Assembly (NCBI RefSeq): GCF_032027425.1 | Contig: NZ_JAVSJA010000001.1 | Span: 2,431,501-2,495,500 of the forward strand | DNA: 64,000 nt | Direction of reading: 5' to 3' | From: Microcystis wesenbergii NRERC-220 | Lineage (GTDB): Bacteria > Cyanobacteriota > Cyanobacteriia > Cyanobacteriales > Microcystaceae | Shown here: positions 51,632 to 59,914 of the stretch, piece after piece | Layout of the letters: every line of letters begins with the position of its first letter | Position numbering within the stretch: the first letter of the stretch is position 1 | Notes under the pieces: generated by a model | Told to the model about the DNA's origin: nothing | The model's database searches: none | Seen by the model: the letters and a program-made list of their open reading frames with translations, nothing else | Program-made: the position numbers and the translations under genes

Positions 51632-51815
51632 ATACCTCTTGTAAAAATCAAAAATTGTTGTTAGGGTTAGGAGTCAGTAGCCAGTAGTCTCCGAGTCAGG
51701 AGAATTAAGAATGAATAATAATTAAAGAAATGGTATATTTACAGATTTTATGCCATTTAATCCTTATTTTTGCCGTTTTTGAACCATCAAAAATTAATTA
51801 TGCAAGAGGTCTAAT
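51632..51815. mobile_element. MITE (TTAGACCTCTT type) inside xisI
   Basis: About 184 bp from TATACCTCTTGTAAAAATC to TGCAAGAGGTCTAATA, with inverted ends; the same ends bound 2458-2591. Between them are low-complexity GGAGTCAGTAGCC-type repeats and AT-rich sequence. No ORF. Confidence 0.65.
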
Positions 51816-51950
51816 ACTAAATCCGTTGAGTATAGGCTACTTATAGAGGAGAGGCAAAAGGCAACCCCCCCAACCCCCCACCCCCCCGATGTCGGGGGGA
51901 TGGGGGGGGTAGGGGAAATAAATAATCAGTTTTTAATAACCGGATTTAGT
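51816..51950. mobile_element. MITE with TIR ACTAAATCCG and G/C hairpin core
   Basis: It starts ACTAAATCCGTT and ends AACCGGATTTAGT. The core holds a C-run/G-run hairpin around CCCCCCCGATGTCGGGGGG, the same core as in the MITE at 44485. It abuts the MITE before it. Confidence 0.7.
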
Positions 51951-51957
51951 ATAATAC

Positions 51958-52065
51958 CCCGTGTGCAACTATATTTTCAGTCTTGATTTACAAGGTTTTC
52001 AGAAATCAGCAGAGATAAAGTATCCTCTGGAATCCTGATTCTGTGGTTTTTAGTTGCACATCGCG
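51958..52065. mobile_element. MITE with TIR TGTGCAACTA
   Basis: The ends are CGTGTGCAACTATATTT and TTTTTAGTTGCACATCGCG, inverted with one or two mismatches. About 108 bp, no ORF. It is the last of three MITEs lying side by side in the xisI fragment. Confidence 0.65.
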
Positions 52066-52225
52066 TTATAATAATAAAATTTGGGTGCAGCACGACGGCA
52101 CGGAAGCAGCGATCGCAGATAAATTGGTAGCTAGGGGAGTTCCCAAACAAGACATCGTTTTAGCTTACCATGGGTCCCCTGTGCGACAATATAGCGAGTT
52201 TGCCCTTGGCTAAAACCATTAATTG

Positions 52226-53878
52226 ATGACCTTGCCCATACAAGTTTTACCCCAAGACGTAATCGACTTAATTGCCGCAGGAGAGGTAATCGACTCTTTA
52301 GGTGCTGTGGTGCGAGAATTAGTCGAAAATGCCATTGATGCAGGGGCAGATAGGATTACCATCGATATATCTCCCCAAAACTGGCGAATACAAGTATCGG
52401 ATAACGGTAGGGGAATGTCTAGAGAAGATTTGCAACTGTGTAGCTATGCCCACAGTACCAGCAAAATCCGCCAACGGGACGATCTTTGGCAGATTACCAG
52501 TCTCGGATTCCGTGGCGAAGCTTTGCACAGTATCGCACAGGTGGCGCGTCTGCGGGTTGCCAGTCGCCATGACGATGATTTGGGTTGTTATTGTCTTTAC
52601 AATCACCAAGGCGAGCCAGATAATTTAGAAACGATTCCTATAGCTATCGGCACTATCGTCACGGTAGAGAATCTCTTTGGTAACTTTCCCGTGCGTCGTC
52701 AAGCTTTACCGTCAATTAACAAACAATTAAAGGATATACAGACTTTAATTCATAATTTTGCTCTCTGTCATCCCCACATTACTTGGCAGGTTTTCCAAGA
52801 TCATCAAGATTGGTTACGCATTAGTCCGGGTAAGGATGCCAGTCAAATATTACCGCAATTAGTTAAATCTCTGCATTTTAACGATTTAGCATCGCTAAAC
52901 CTTGACTTAACGACTCCTGACGCAGAATCGGCTCAAATTGAATTAGTCATCGGTTTGCCCGATCGCATTTCTCGCCATCAGCCGGATTGGGTTAGAATTG
53001 CTGTTAATGGACGAATGGTGCGCTCATCGGAGTTAGAACAGGCAATATTTCAAGCTTTCGCCCGCACAGTTCCTAAGGATCGCTATCCCGTTTGTTTTCT
53101 CCATCTAGATCTTAACCCTCGTTCGATCGATTGGAATCGTCACCCAGCCAAAGCGGAAATATACCTGCATAACCTCATTTTTTGGCAAGAACAGATAATT
53201 GCAGCCATAGACAAGGCTTTAGGACTAAATCCCGAACATATACCCGAAAAAGCGCAAAATCAGCGCGTCAGTCAAATTCTCAAGGCTGCCGAAGAAAAAA
53301 GCACTTATATAATAGGGGAGAAATCCCCGAAAAATCGGCTGGAATTAAAGGCATTAGCCCAAATTCACCAAACTTATATAGTTGCCGAACATCCTAACGG
53401 ATTATGGTTAGTGGAACAACATATTGCCCATGAGCGGGTTTTGTACGAACGTTTAGAGGATAACTGGGAAATCGTGCCGTTAGATACTCCGATCATCTTA
53501 AATCAGTTAACTACTCGACAAATCGAACAATTACAACGTTTAGGACTAGAAGTTGCTAGTTTTGGCGATCGCTCTTGGGCGATTCGTAGTATTCCTGTTC
53601 TACTAAAAGAACGCAAGGATCGGGCTGATGCTTTACTAGAATTAAGTTTAGGGGGGGATTTACAAGCCGCTCAGGTTGCCACCGCTTGCCGGAGTGCGAT
53701 CCGCAACGGTACAGCTTTGAGTTTAGAAGAAATGCAGAATTTACTCGATGATTGGCAAAATACCCGTAATCCCCGCACCTGTCCCCACGGAAGACCGATT
53801 TACTTATCCTTAGAAGAAACCTCGCTCGCTCGCTTCTTCCGTCGTCATTGGGTAATCGGCAAAAGTCACGGCATTTAA
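52226..53878 (+). CDS. mutL: DNA mismatch repair protein MutL
   Basis: A 550-residue MutL. The GHKL ATPase domain has VVRELVENAIDAGADRI, VSDNGRGMSRED and SLGFRGEALHSIAQVARL. The C-terminal domain has EQHIAHERVLYERLE (the endonuclease motif DQHAxxExxxxE with Glu in place of the first Asp), ACRSAIRNG and CPHGRPIYLSLEE. It links mismatch recognition by MutS to strand incision. The ATG at 52226 is preferred to a TTG one codon earlier. Just upstream is the xisI fragment. Confidence 0.95.
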   Translation: MTLPIQVLPQDVIDLIAAGEVIDSLGAVVRELVENAIDAGADRITIDISPQNWRIQVSDNGRGMSREDLQLCSYAHSTSKIRQRDDLWQITSLGFRGEALHSIAQVARLRVASRHDDDLGCYCLYNHQGEPDNLETIPIAIGTIVTVENLFGNFPVRRQALPSINKQLKDIQTLIHNFALCHPHITWQVFQDHQDWLRISPGKDASQILPQLVKSLHFNDLASLNLDLTTPDAESAQIELVIGLPDRISRHQPDWVRIAVNGRMVRSSELEQAIFQAFARTVPKDRYPVCFLHLDLNPRSIDWNRHPAKAEIYLHNLIFWQEQIIAAIDKALGLNPEHIPEKAQNQRVSQILKAAEEKSTYIIGEKSPKNRLELKALAQIHQTYIVAEHPNGLWLVEQHIAHERVLYERLEDNWEIVPLDTPIILNQLTTRQIEQLQRLGLEVASFGDRSWAIRSIPVLLKERKDRADALLELSLGGDLQAAQVATACRSAIRNGTALSLEEMQNLLDDWQNTRNPRTCPHGRPIYLSLEETSLARFFRRHWVIGKSHGI

Positions 53879-53953
53879 TCAGTTATCAGTTATCAGTTAT
53901 CAGTTATCAGATGTTAGTTTTCAGTTCACTGATTACTGTTTACTGTTCACTGT

Positions 53954-55066
53954 TCACTGAAAATTGGCAGATATGGCTAGGGAAAAACGAAAAGTGCTGC
54001 CTTTACCTAATTCACTTTCCACCTCGATTTGACTTTGGTGTAATTCCACTAAACGACGGGTAATCGCTAAACCAATACCACTACCCCCAGAATAACGGGA
54101 ACGAGAACGATCGGCCCGCCAAAAGCGCTCGAAAATAAAGGGTAAATCCGCTGCTGCGATGCCGATTCCTGTATCGATAACGGCAATTTGTAGGTGGTTT
54201 TTGTCCCTTGTCACTTGCAGGGTAATTGCACCATTATCGGTGTAACGAATGGCATTACCGAGCAGATTAACTAAGATTTGTTCGAGGCGATCGGGATCGG
54301 CCATTACAGCTGGTAAATTGGGGGGACAATCTAACTGTAAATTCGGTCCATCTTCTAATAATTGATCGGCAAATTTTTCGATGAGAGAAGTTAACAAAGG
54401 TAATAAATTAACAGGTTGCAGTTTAATCGAGAGATAACCAGATTCCGCTCGCGATAGCTCCTGTAGATCGTGGGTTAAACGTTCTAACCTGCGGGTTTCT
54501 TTCACTAATTTCTGATAAAGTTCTGGATTAGGTTCGATCGCACCATCGGCTAATTCTTCTAAATATCCCCGCACCACAGTTAAAGGGGTGCGTAATTCGT
54601 GGGTAAGATCACCGATTAATTCCTGGCGCCGTTTTTCCACATCGGCTAAACTAATCGCCATCTGATTAAAACTGATGGCTAATTGATTTAATTCGGGGAT
54701 TTCGCTTTCTGGAACTCGCGCCGATAAATCCCCTTCAGCAAAATTTTTAGTGATTTGTTTCATTTGTTTTACCGGTTTCATAATGCGTTGAGAAACCAAA
54801 AAACTCAGATAACCAGCCGTACTTCCTCCGGCAATGAATGACCAAACAGCACTACTATCCCAAGCTGTCTCAAAACCCCTAACCAAGAAAGTTCTCGCCG
54901 AGCGCACAGTAAAAAATCCCTGCCTTTCTAACTGTTCCAAACGCAAAACAAACATTCGCGGAGAGGATAATTTAGCAATGATAATAAAGCTACTCAATCC
55001 CACCACCATAACGAGGAGATGGGATAAAAATAATCTGGTTCCTAAGCTTAATTTTGGTGGCTGCAT
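53954..55066 (-). CDS. Membrane sensor histidine kinase
   Basis: A 370-residue kinase with two TM helices (about 10-30 and 75-95), a short periplasmic loop, a HAMP domain (PVKQMKQITKNFAEGDLSAR), the H-box LTHELRTPLTVVRGYLEELA with the phospho-accepting His, the N-box NLLGNAIRYTDNGA and the G boxes VIDTGIGIAAADL and GGSGIGLAI. No response regulator lies next to it, so the partner is unknown. The signal is also unknown; the sensor loop is only about 45 residues. Its stop nearly meets the mutL 3' repeat tract. Confidence 0.92.
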   Translation of the reverse strand: MQPPKLSLGTRLFLSHLLVMVVGLSSFIIIAKLSSPRMFVLRLEQLERQGFFTVRSARTFLVRGFETAWDSSAVWSFIAGGSTAGYLSFLVSQRIMKPVKQMKQITKNFAEGDLSARVPESEIPELNQLAISFNQMAISLADVEKRRQELIGDLTHELRTPLTVVRGYLEELADGAIEPNPELYQKLVKETRRLERLTHDLQELSRAESGYLSIKLQPVNLLPLLTSLIEKFADQLLEDGPNLQLDCPPNLPAVMADPDRLEQILVNLLGNAIRYTDNGAITLQVTRDKNHLQIAVIDTGIGIAAADLPFIFERFWRADRSRSRYSGGSGIGLAITRRLVELHQSQIEVESELGKGSTFRFSLAISANFQ

Positions 55067-55104
55067 ATTTGTTAAAAAACTCTATTTGTCGTCAATGTTA
55101 TTGA

Positions 55105-55445
55105 CAGTGTTTTTCATAAAGATGAAGTATAACAGGATTTGGTATCGACGACCGACTCCCCAAAACAAAAACTTTGTACCTCACCATTAAGATAACTGCT
55201 ATATATTCGGCTACAGCATCTTGAATAAAGGACTCTATCGGGTTCTTGCTGTCTAACAATCTCCCGTCAAGCTATGCCGTGAGGGGAGAGTAAGCTAAGA
55301 CGCATTTAAAGCGCTTATTCTTAAGATTAGCCGAATCTCCCCCAATCCCTTTACTGTTGCCTCTTGCAAGAGTGCCTCTTGCCTCGTCTCAACAAGCAAT
55401 TTAAATGCGCGGGCAGCTTATCTCAAAACCTAACTTTTTGCCGCT
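55105..55445 (+). repeat. Long dispersed repeat, copy 1 (inverted copy at 61577-61890)
   Basis: It carries CATAAAGATGAAGTATAA (55115-55132), ACTTTGTACCTCA, AGCTAAGACGCATTTAAA, TTAGCCGAATCTCCC and CTCAACAAGCAATTTAAA (55388-55405), in this order. All recur in the same order on the opposite strand at 61577-61890. The segment between the landmarks around 55215-55290 differs. It has no gene. Part of it also appears at about 37034-37165. Confidence 0.8.
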
Positions 55446-55560
55446 CTATGCTATGGTATCAAGAGGCGCTACTCTGTTAGGAGATGATTTTGCTTGAGTC
55501 ATCTGCTCAAAGTAGCGTCTGTTTTTTTAACCCTTACCCCCAAAAGAGAATCTTTTCTGT

Positions 55561-55977
55561 ATGCTAGAGGCTAATAATCAGGGAGAGAATCAAATATTTC
55601 TCTATGAAGTTGTTTTTTCCGGTTCTTCTGGCTCTTTGCCTCAACGCTTCTCCCGGACAGTCCTGCGAGTACCTAAAAGCCGCATGAGTCAAGAAACACA
55701 GCGCCTCCTGCGCCAAGGTGCCAAGATTCTCAGTATAAGGCCTATTGACCCAGAAACTGTCTCGATCAAGCCTAGTTCACCCCCCCCACCCTGGTGGGTA
55801 GAGATCATCACCAGTCAGCCGAAATGTCTCTATTATTTCGGCCCTTTTGAGAGTTTTTCGGAAGCTTTATCCCATCAATCCGGTTATATCGAAGACCTAC
55901 AATCGGAATCTGCTGTGGGAATTAACAGCGAAATTAAACAATGTCAGCCAGAGGTTTTAACTCAAGAAGATTTTTAA
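55561..55977 (+). CDS. CpcD-like and DUF1816 protein (phycobilisome-associated type)
   Basis: A 138-residue protein. The N-terminal half (about 10-65) resembles the CpcD linker fold (YEVVFSGSSG, VLRVPKSRMSQETQRLLRQG and AKILSIRP). The C-terminal half is DUF1816: WWVEIITSQPKCLYYFGPFE and IEDLQSESAVGINSEIKQCQ. CpcD domains cap phycobilisome rods. The DUF1816 fusion is found in cyanobacteria, but its role is not known to me. It stands alone. Confidence 0.8.
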   Translation: MLEANNQGENQIFLYEVVFSGSSGSLPQRFSRTVLRVPKSRMSQETQRLLRQGAKILSIRPIDPETVSIKPSSPPPPWWVEIITSQPKCLYYFGPFESFSEALSHQSGYIEDLQSESAVGINSEIKQCQPEVLTQEDF

Positions 55978-56003
55978 TTTATGGTATCTAATTATACAGA
56001 TTT

Positions 56004-56198
56004 TTAGCAATAGTTAGTTTCCTCTTTTTTTCGTTTAACAATGCCTTTACCTTCACAGAATTTACAGGGGACGGATTCATTCTCCGTCTCTAGATAGATT
56101 CTTCCTTTGCCTTGGCAGTGGGGACAGATAATTTGTTCTTCCCACCAATAATTCTCTAAAAAAGCCTCATCGGTAATATAGGTAAAATCTTCAAACAT
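56004..56198 (-). CDS. Small DnaJ-type zinc-finger protein, function unknown
   Basis: A 64-residue protein with two CxxCxGxG units (CPHCQGKGRIYL and CKFCEGKGIVKR) like those of the DnaJ zinc-binding domain. The N-terminus is acidic. The start at 56198 has an AGAGGAC sequence upstream. It probably binds one zinc ion, and its partner is unknown. It is not near the Hsp70 operon. Confidence 0.65.
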   Translation of the reverse strand: MFEDFTYITDEAFLENYWWEEQIICPHCQGKGRIYLETENESVPCKFCEGKGIVKRKKEETNYC

Positions 56199-56463
56199 TG
56201 GCTTGTCCTCTTATCGTTGAGATAGCTTAATCTGGATTCATCTTTCCACCTGAGAAATTGAAAATCAGTTTTACCCCCATCGTAAAAAAGATCGGGTTCA
56301 TTCTTCTTGAAACTTAAATTACTTGATATTTATTTATATTTATTAATATATAATGAATGATTGTTCACTATCAATAAAAAAATCGCCTGCCTGTTAGCTG
56401 CGCTGAGAAAATGGGCATAATAAGTAATGTAGTCGGCTGTACAGTCTTAACTGGTTCTATTCC

Positions 56464-57471
56464 ATGTCATCAGCAAACGAGAAACCCCAGACCAAGCTGC
56501 CTTCCTTTGCCCAAAAGTTAGTGCAATCGGGTTATATCACTATCGGGCAACTACAAAAGGCAATGATCGAAAAGCAGAAAAGTCATCTACCTCTAATCGA
56601 AATTTTACCCCTGATTACCGGTCGTCCTTTACCCAAAGAAGCACTGGCATACTACCGACTCCAACAACTGTCAAAATTAAAAGCCAAGTATGGGGTAGAA
56701 TATCTTGACCCTGAAAGTGAGACGATCGACTGGACAGAAATCGAGAATCTGTTTCGTCAAGTCCTCCCCTTTGAAATTTGCCGTCGTTATCAGATCCTGC
56801 CCCTACAAAAACAGAAATCCCCTCCCCATGTCCTTCACCTAGCCATGGTGGATCCCGCTAATCAGGAAATTCTCGATGATTTACGTCGTATCCTCCGGGA
56901 TCAAGAATTGCAGTTTGAACGTCGTGTCATTGATCGGGCAGATTACCAGAAATTGGTCGAAATCTATCATTCTCGCCAAGAAGAAGCCCTATCTGGCCAT
57001 TGTCTTCCCCAAGAACAAGATCTAGAGGCCATAGTTGACACAAGGGACATTTTTGAAGATGCCCAATCTCTCCCCCATCTCAACCCCGAGATTACCTGGG
57101 CTGTTTTCGGGAGAATCGAGGCGATCGAGCAGCTATTACAGGCTCTCAATCGTGAATTACAGTCACTAAAGCGGGAAATTAACCTAAATTCGCCCAAAGC
57201 TTCCCCTGAGAGCGCAAGTCCGACTATTCTCGACCAGGAGTTGCCTGATTTGACTAATCCAGTCCTTCCTCCGCGAGACCAGTCATCGGACAAAGAAACG
57301 ATCGTTGCCGATGATCCTGTTTATGAGGAGTTAACCGACCCCGGTGATTGGGAACAGTTAAAACAAGAAATAGACCCGAATCAAGGATCGATCGTCTCCT
57401 CGGATTTAGACGATCCTTTCTCTCTCGAAGTCAATACCTCTTTTCCTTCCGTCCCCGATCCTTGGTCTTAG
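56464..57471 (+). CDS. GspE/PilB N-terminal (MshEN-like) domain protein
   Basis: A 335-residue protein. Residues about 12-160 follow the N-terminal domain of type II secretion/type IV pilus ATPases: FAQKLVQSGYITIGQLQKAM, LPFEICRRYQILPLQKQKSP and LHLAMVDPANQEILDDLRRI. No Walker motifs are present, so it is not an ATPase. The rest is acidic and disordered, with a coiled segment at 215-240. MshEN domains can bind c-di-GMP, though I cannot confirm binding residues here. It may modulate pili, and its neighbours give no hint. Confidence 0.7.
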   Translation: MSSANEKPQTKLPSFAQKLVQSGYITIGQLQKAMIEKQKSHLPLIEILPLITGRPLPKEALAYYRLQQLSKLKAKYGVEYLDPESETIDWTEIENLFRQVLPFEICRRYQILPLQKQKSPPHVLHLAMVDPANQEILDDLRRILRDQELQFERRVIDRADYQKLVEIYHSRQEEALSGHCLPQEQDLEAIVDTRDIFEDAQSLPHLNPEITWAVFGRIEAIEQLLQALNRELQSLKREINLNSPKASPESASPTILDQELPDLTNPVLPPRDQSSDKETIVADDPVYEELTDPGDWEQLKQEIDPNQGSIVSSDLDDPFSLEVNTSFPSVPDPWS

Positions 57472-57537
57472 TCCGGTAAAATGCTGGGGAAACAGAATTA
57501 AAATTTAACCTGGGCAATATTTGAGGACTAAAAAGTA

Positions 57538-57828
57538 ATGACCACAGAATTAGAAACCCAAAAAGTTACTCCTACTCGCTGTTTAGTTGGTGCGGCAATT
57601 TCGGCAGCCTTGGGGACAATTCTCTATTATCTCACGGCAGCGATCGGTCATTCTTTTTACTCAAAACCGATGGTTGCTCACAGTCCGATCGCCTTGAGAA
57701 TTGGCAGTGCTGTCCGCACTTTAGTTTTTGGTTTAGCTTCTCTAGGAACCTTTATTTTTGCTTTTGTCACCATTGGTTTAATTCTTTTGGCTATCCAATT
57801 ACTACTTAAACGCCCTCAACAAACATAA
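57538..57828 (+). CDS. DUF3082 membrane protein
   Basis: A 96-residue protein with two TM helices (AAISAALGTILYYLTAAIGH and LVFGLASLGTFIFAFVTIGL with a following hydrophobic stretch). It fits the cyanobacterial DUF3082 family (RCLxGAxIS...SAVRTLVxGxASLGT). SD GAGG lies 12 bases upstream of the ATG. The function is unknown. Confidence 0.75.
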   Translation: MTTELETQKVTPTRCLVGAAISAALGTILYYLTAAIGHSFYSKPMVAHSPIALRIGSAVRTLVFGLASLGTFIFAFVTIGLILLAIQLLLKRPQQT

Positions 57829-57829
57829 A

Positions 57830-57944
57830 TTATGAATTATGAATTATGAATTATGAATTGGGACTAGGAGGTGGTAATTTTTTTCAGTTATCAGTTAACT
57901 GAACACTGATAACTGATAACTGATAACTGATAACTGATAACTGA
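57830..57944. repeat. AATTATG and ATAACTG tandem heptamers
   Basis: About four AATTATG units follow the DUF3082 stop, then six ATAACTG units near 57907-57945, next to the hydrolase stop. Similar ATCAGTT arrays occur at 25842 and 53878. Confidence 0.8.
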
Positions 57945-59594
57945 TTAACGGACCTTTTGAGCCATAAAATCTTCGATGAGTTGTTCTAAAGCGGCCGAGG
58001 AGGCGCGGGTAATCAGAAAACATCTAAACTCTTGGCCTTGACTGAGATATTGGGAATAGGCCGCCTGTAAAAAAGGTTTATAGCTGGGGTTTTTGCGAAT
58101 ATACACCTCAAAAAAGGCCAAAGATAGGGAATGGGCGTAACTATCGATCAGATAGGGTGCTGGCAGGGTAAGATCGGCTACGGATTCGATCGCTTCGTTA
58201 ATTCCCGCGTCTAGTACCGAAAAATCGACGTGAGCTTGACCTTCAATCAGAGCTAAATATTTATTTTCGGTATTGAGCAGGGGAAAAGAGCGCACCTGTT
58301 CAAAAATAGCGGGAGTAGCGGGATCGTAGGTTCCTGCCGCTACAAAAGTGGGAATTTCGATCTTAGCTAGTCCTTTAGCCCCGAAAATACTCCAATTAAA
58401 CGGATTAACCGTAAAAATCGCTTTTATTCTCGGATCGCGAAAGTTGTATTCTTCCCGGGGTAAATCCAAAGCACGACACTGCAGCAAGAGGGAGACATTG
58501 AGAAAAGCCAATCTTCTTTGGCAGTCCCGTTGTAAATTCTCGAAATTGATCGTCGCCCCACCCACGGCTAAGGCCGTATAACCGCCGAAGGAATGTCCAC
58601 CAACTCCCACATTATCTACATCTAATTGCCCTTGAAATTCCCTAGCGTTGCGTCTTTGCAATTCATCGATCACAAAAGATATGTCCAATGGACGATTGAC
58701 AAATTCGTTGGTATCAAAAACCTTCCGCGATAAACCGGCGAGCAGATTCTGCACCTGTAGGGTATCACTGCCGGGGTGTTGGGGCATGGCGACGAGATAA
58801 CCGTAACTAGCCAAGTGTTCCGCTTGTCGGACAAAATCTTCAGGACGGGAAGCTAAACCATGGGAAAAGACGATAATGGGGGTTTTCTGGGTTAATTGCC
58901 CCTTGGGTTTGACAATGATTAGATAAAGTTCCCTCTGACGACGGCTATCGGTTAAATCCAGCCGCATCTGTTCCACTTGTTGGGGTCCCGGTTGTCGGGG
59001 GTCGGTCATGGCGGTAAAATTAATTTCACCGGCCTTTTTAGCTTCTTCTAAGGATAATTGCGCCACCTTTTCCGTAAATACTCTGGTGGCTTTCAGGACG
59101 ATATCGATCGCCCGGGCTAATCTTTCCACTCTTGTCACATCAATCTGCATATTAGTGGGCAGATTACCCAGCAGGTTAAGAATAGTTACCCCTCCCGGTT
59201 CAAAGGCTGATTTAACTAGGGCAGAACGCAGGGCAAATTTACCATTAATACCCCCTTGAATGGTGATCAGTTCCCCTAAAAGGGTTAGTATATCTTCCCC
59301 CATTGTGGTGTTAAAAAAGCGCGAGATCAGGACGGGATTAACTTCTTTACTTGTGGTTAAAGCTTGGCGAAATTCTTTTTGTTGTTCGGCGGTTGTATTA
59401 CCTAAATATTGTCTTAGATTAGCGTCAATTCTGCCAGTCTTGGCAAAGTTTTCTAGGGAACTAATTTCTAGGGTCCGACTAAAGGGCGCTAAGATAAAAG
59501 TGATTCTCTCGGCCGAGAGGACAGGAAAGCTAGTCAGTATTGTTCCCAAGCAACCCAGAGCGATCAAGCGACCGATTTTAGCTAATTGCAACAA
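57945..59594 (-). CDS. Exported alpha/beta hydrolase with DUF1400 domain
   Basis: A 549-residue protein. A signal peptide (LIALGCLGTILTSFPVLSAE) precedes DUF1400 (about 25-130: ISSLENFAKTGRIDANLRQY). The alpha/beta hydrolase follows from about 220: PIIVFSHGLASRPEDFVRQA for the oxyanion hole and GVGGHSFGGYTALAVG for the nucleophile Ser, with later acidic and His residues in QAHVDFSVLD. It likely cleaves an ester outside the cytoplasm. The start is a TTG at 59594, supported by AGGAG nine bases upstream. Confidence 0.85.
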   Translation of the reverse strand: MLQLAKIGRLIALGCLGTILTSFPVLSAERITFILAPFSRTLEISSLENFAKTGRIDANLRQYLGNTTAEQQKEFRQALTTSKEVNPVLISRFFNTTMGEDILTLLGELITIQGGINGKFALRSALVKSAFEPGGVTILNLLGNLPTNMQIDVTRVERLARAIDIVLKATRVFTEKVAQLSLEEAKKAGEINFTAMTDPRQPGPQQVEQMRLDLTDSRRQRELYLIIVKPKGQLTQKTPIIVFSHGLASRPEDFVRQAEHLASYGYLVAMPQHPGSDTLQVQNLLAGLSRKVFDTNEFVNRPLDISFVIDELQRRNAREFQGQLDVDNVGVGGHSFGGYTALAVGGATINFENLQRDCQRRLAFLNVSLLLQCRALDLPREEYNFRDPRIKAIFTVNPFNWSIFGAKGLAKIEIPTFVAAGTYDPATPAIFEQVRSFPLLNTENKYLALIEGQAHVDFSVLDAGINEAIESVADLTLPAPYLIDSYAHSLSLAFFEVYIRKNPSYKPFLQAAYSQYLSQGQEFRCFLITRASSAALEQLIEDFMAQKVR

Positions 59595-59914
59595 GTTTTT
59601 CTGCTCCTTTTCTTCCTGCGTTCCTATTCCTTCTAGATTATAACAGTAACCTGGCAGTTTTTAACGGTTTTCCTGCTTGATTATCAACAAAAATTATCGA
59701 TTTACCACAGTCGATAATCTTGACCAAGAATAAGTACCTAGGCAAAATTAATTACACATATCTCACTACCTCTTGCATGAGTGCCTATCCTAACCAAGAA
59801 ATTAATTTTCCACGACTACTTAATAGGCAACAAGTCTGCAAAATAGACCTCTTGCCGATTTCAAGCTACTTAATACCAGCGCTAGTCAATGATAACCGAT
59901 CACTGGTCGTTATT
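59595..59914. other. Intergenic, fragments of MITE-like sequence
   Basis: A 320-bp region between two minus-strand genes. It contains CCTCTTGCATGAG and TAGACCTCTTGCCG, which resemble ends of the TTAGACCTCTT MITE type (about 59770-59850). No gene is convincing. Confidence 0.45.

Larger units (their letters stand above)
51488..52213 (+). pseudogene. XisI-like gene fragment split by MITE insertions
   Basis: Part 1 (51488-51628) reads YGKLAPSDPVKTETVFDTKQ and on to IKRIYGCIIHVDII. Part 2 (52073-52213) reads NKIWVQHDGTEAAIADKLVA and ends YSEFALG before TAA. Together they match the middle and C-terminal parts of XisI, a small protein linked to fdxN-element excision and common with XisH in cyanobacteria. 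The N-terminus is missing, and about 440 bp of MITEs separate the parts. No complete xisH was found upstream. Confidence 0.75.
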
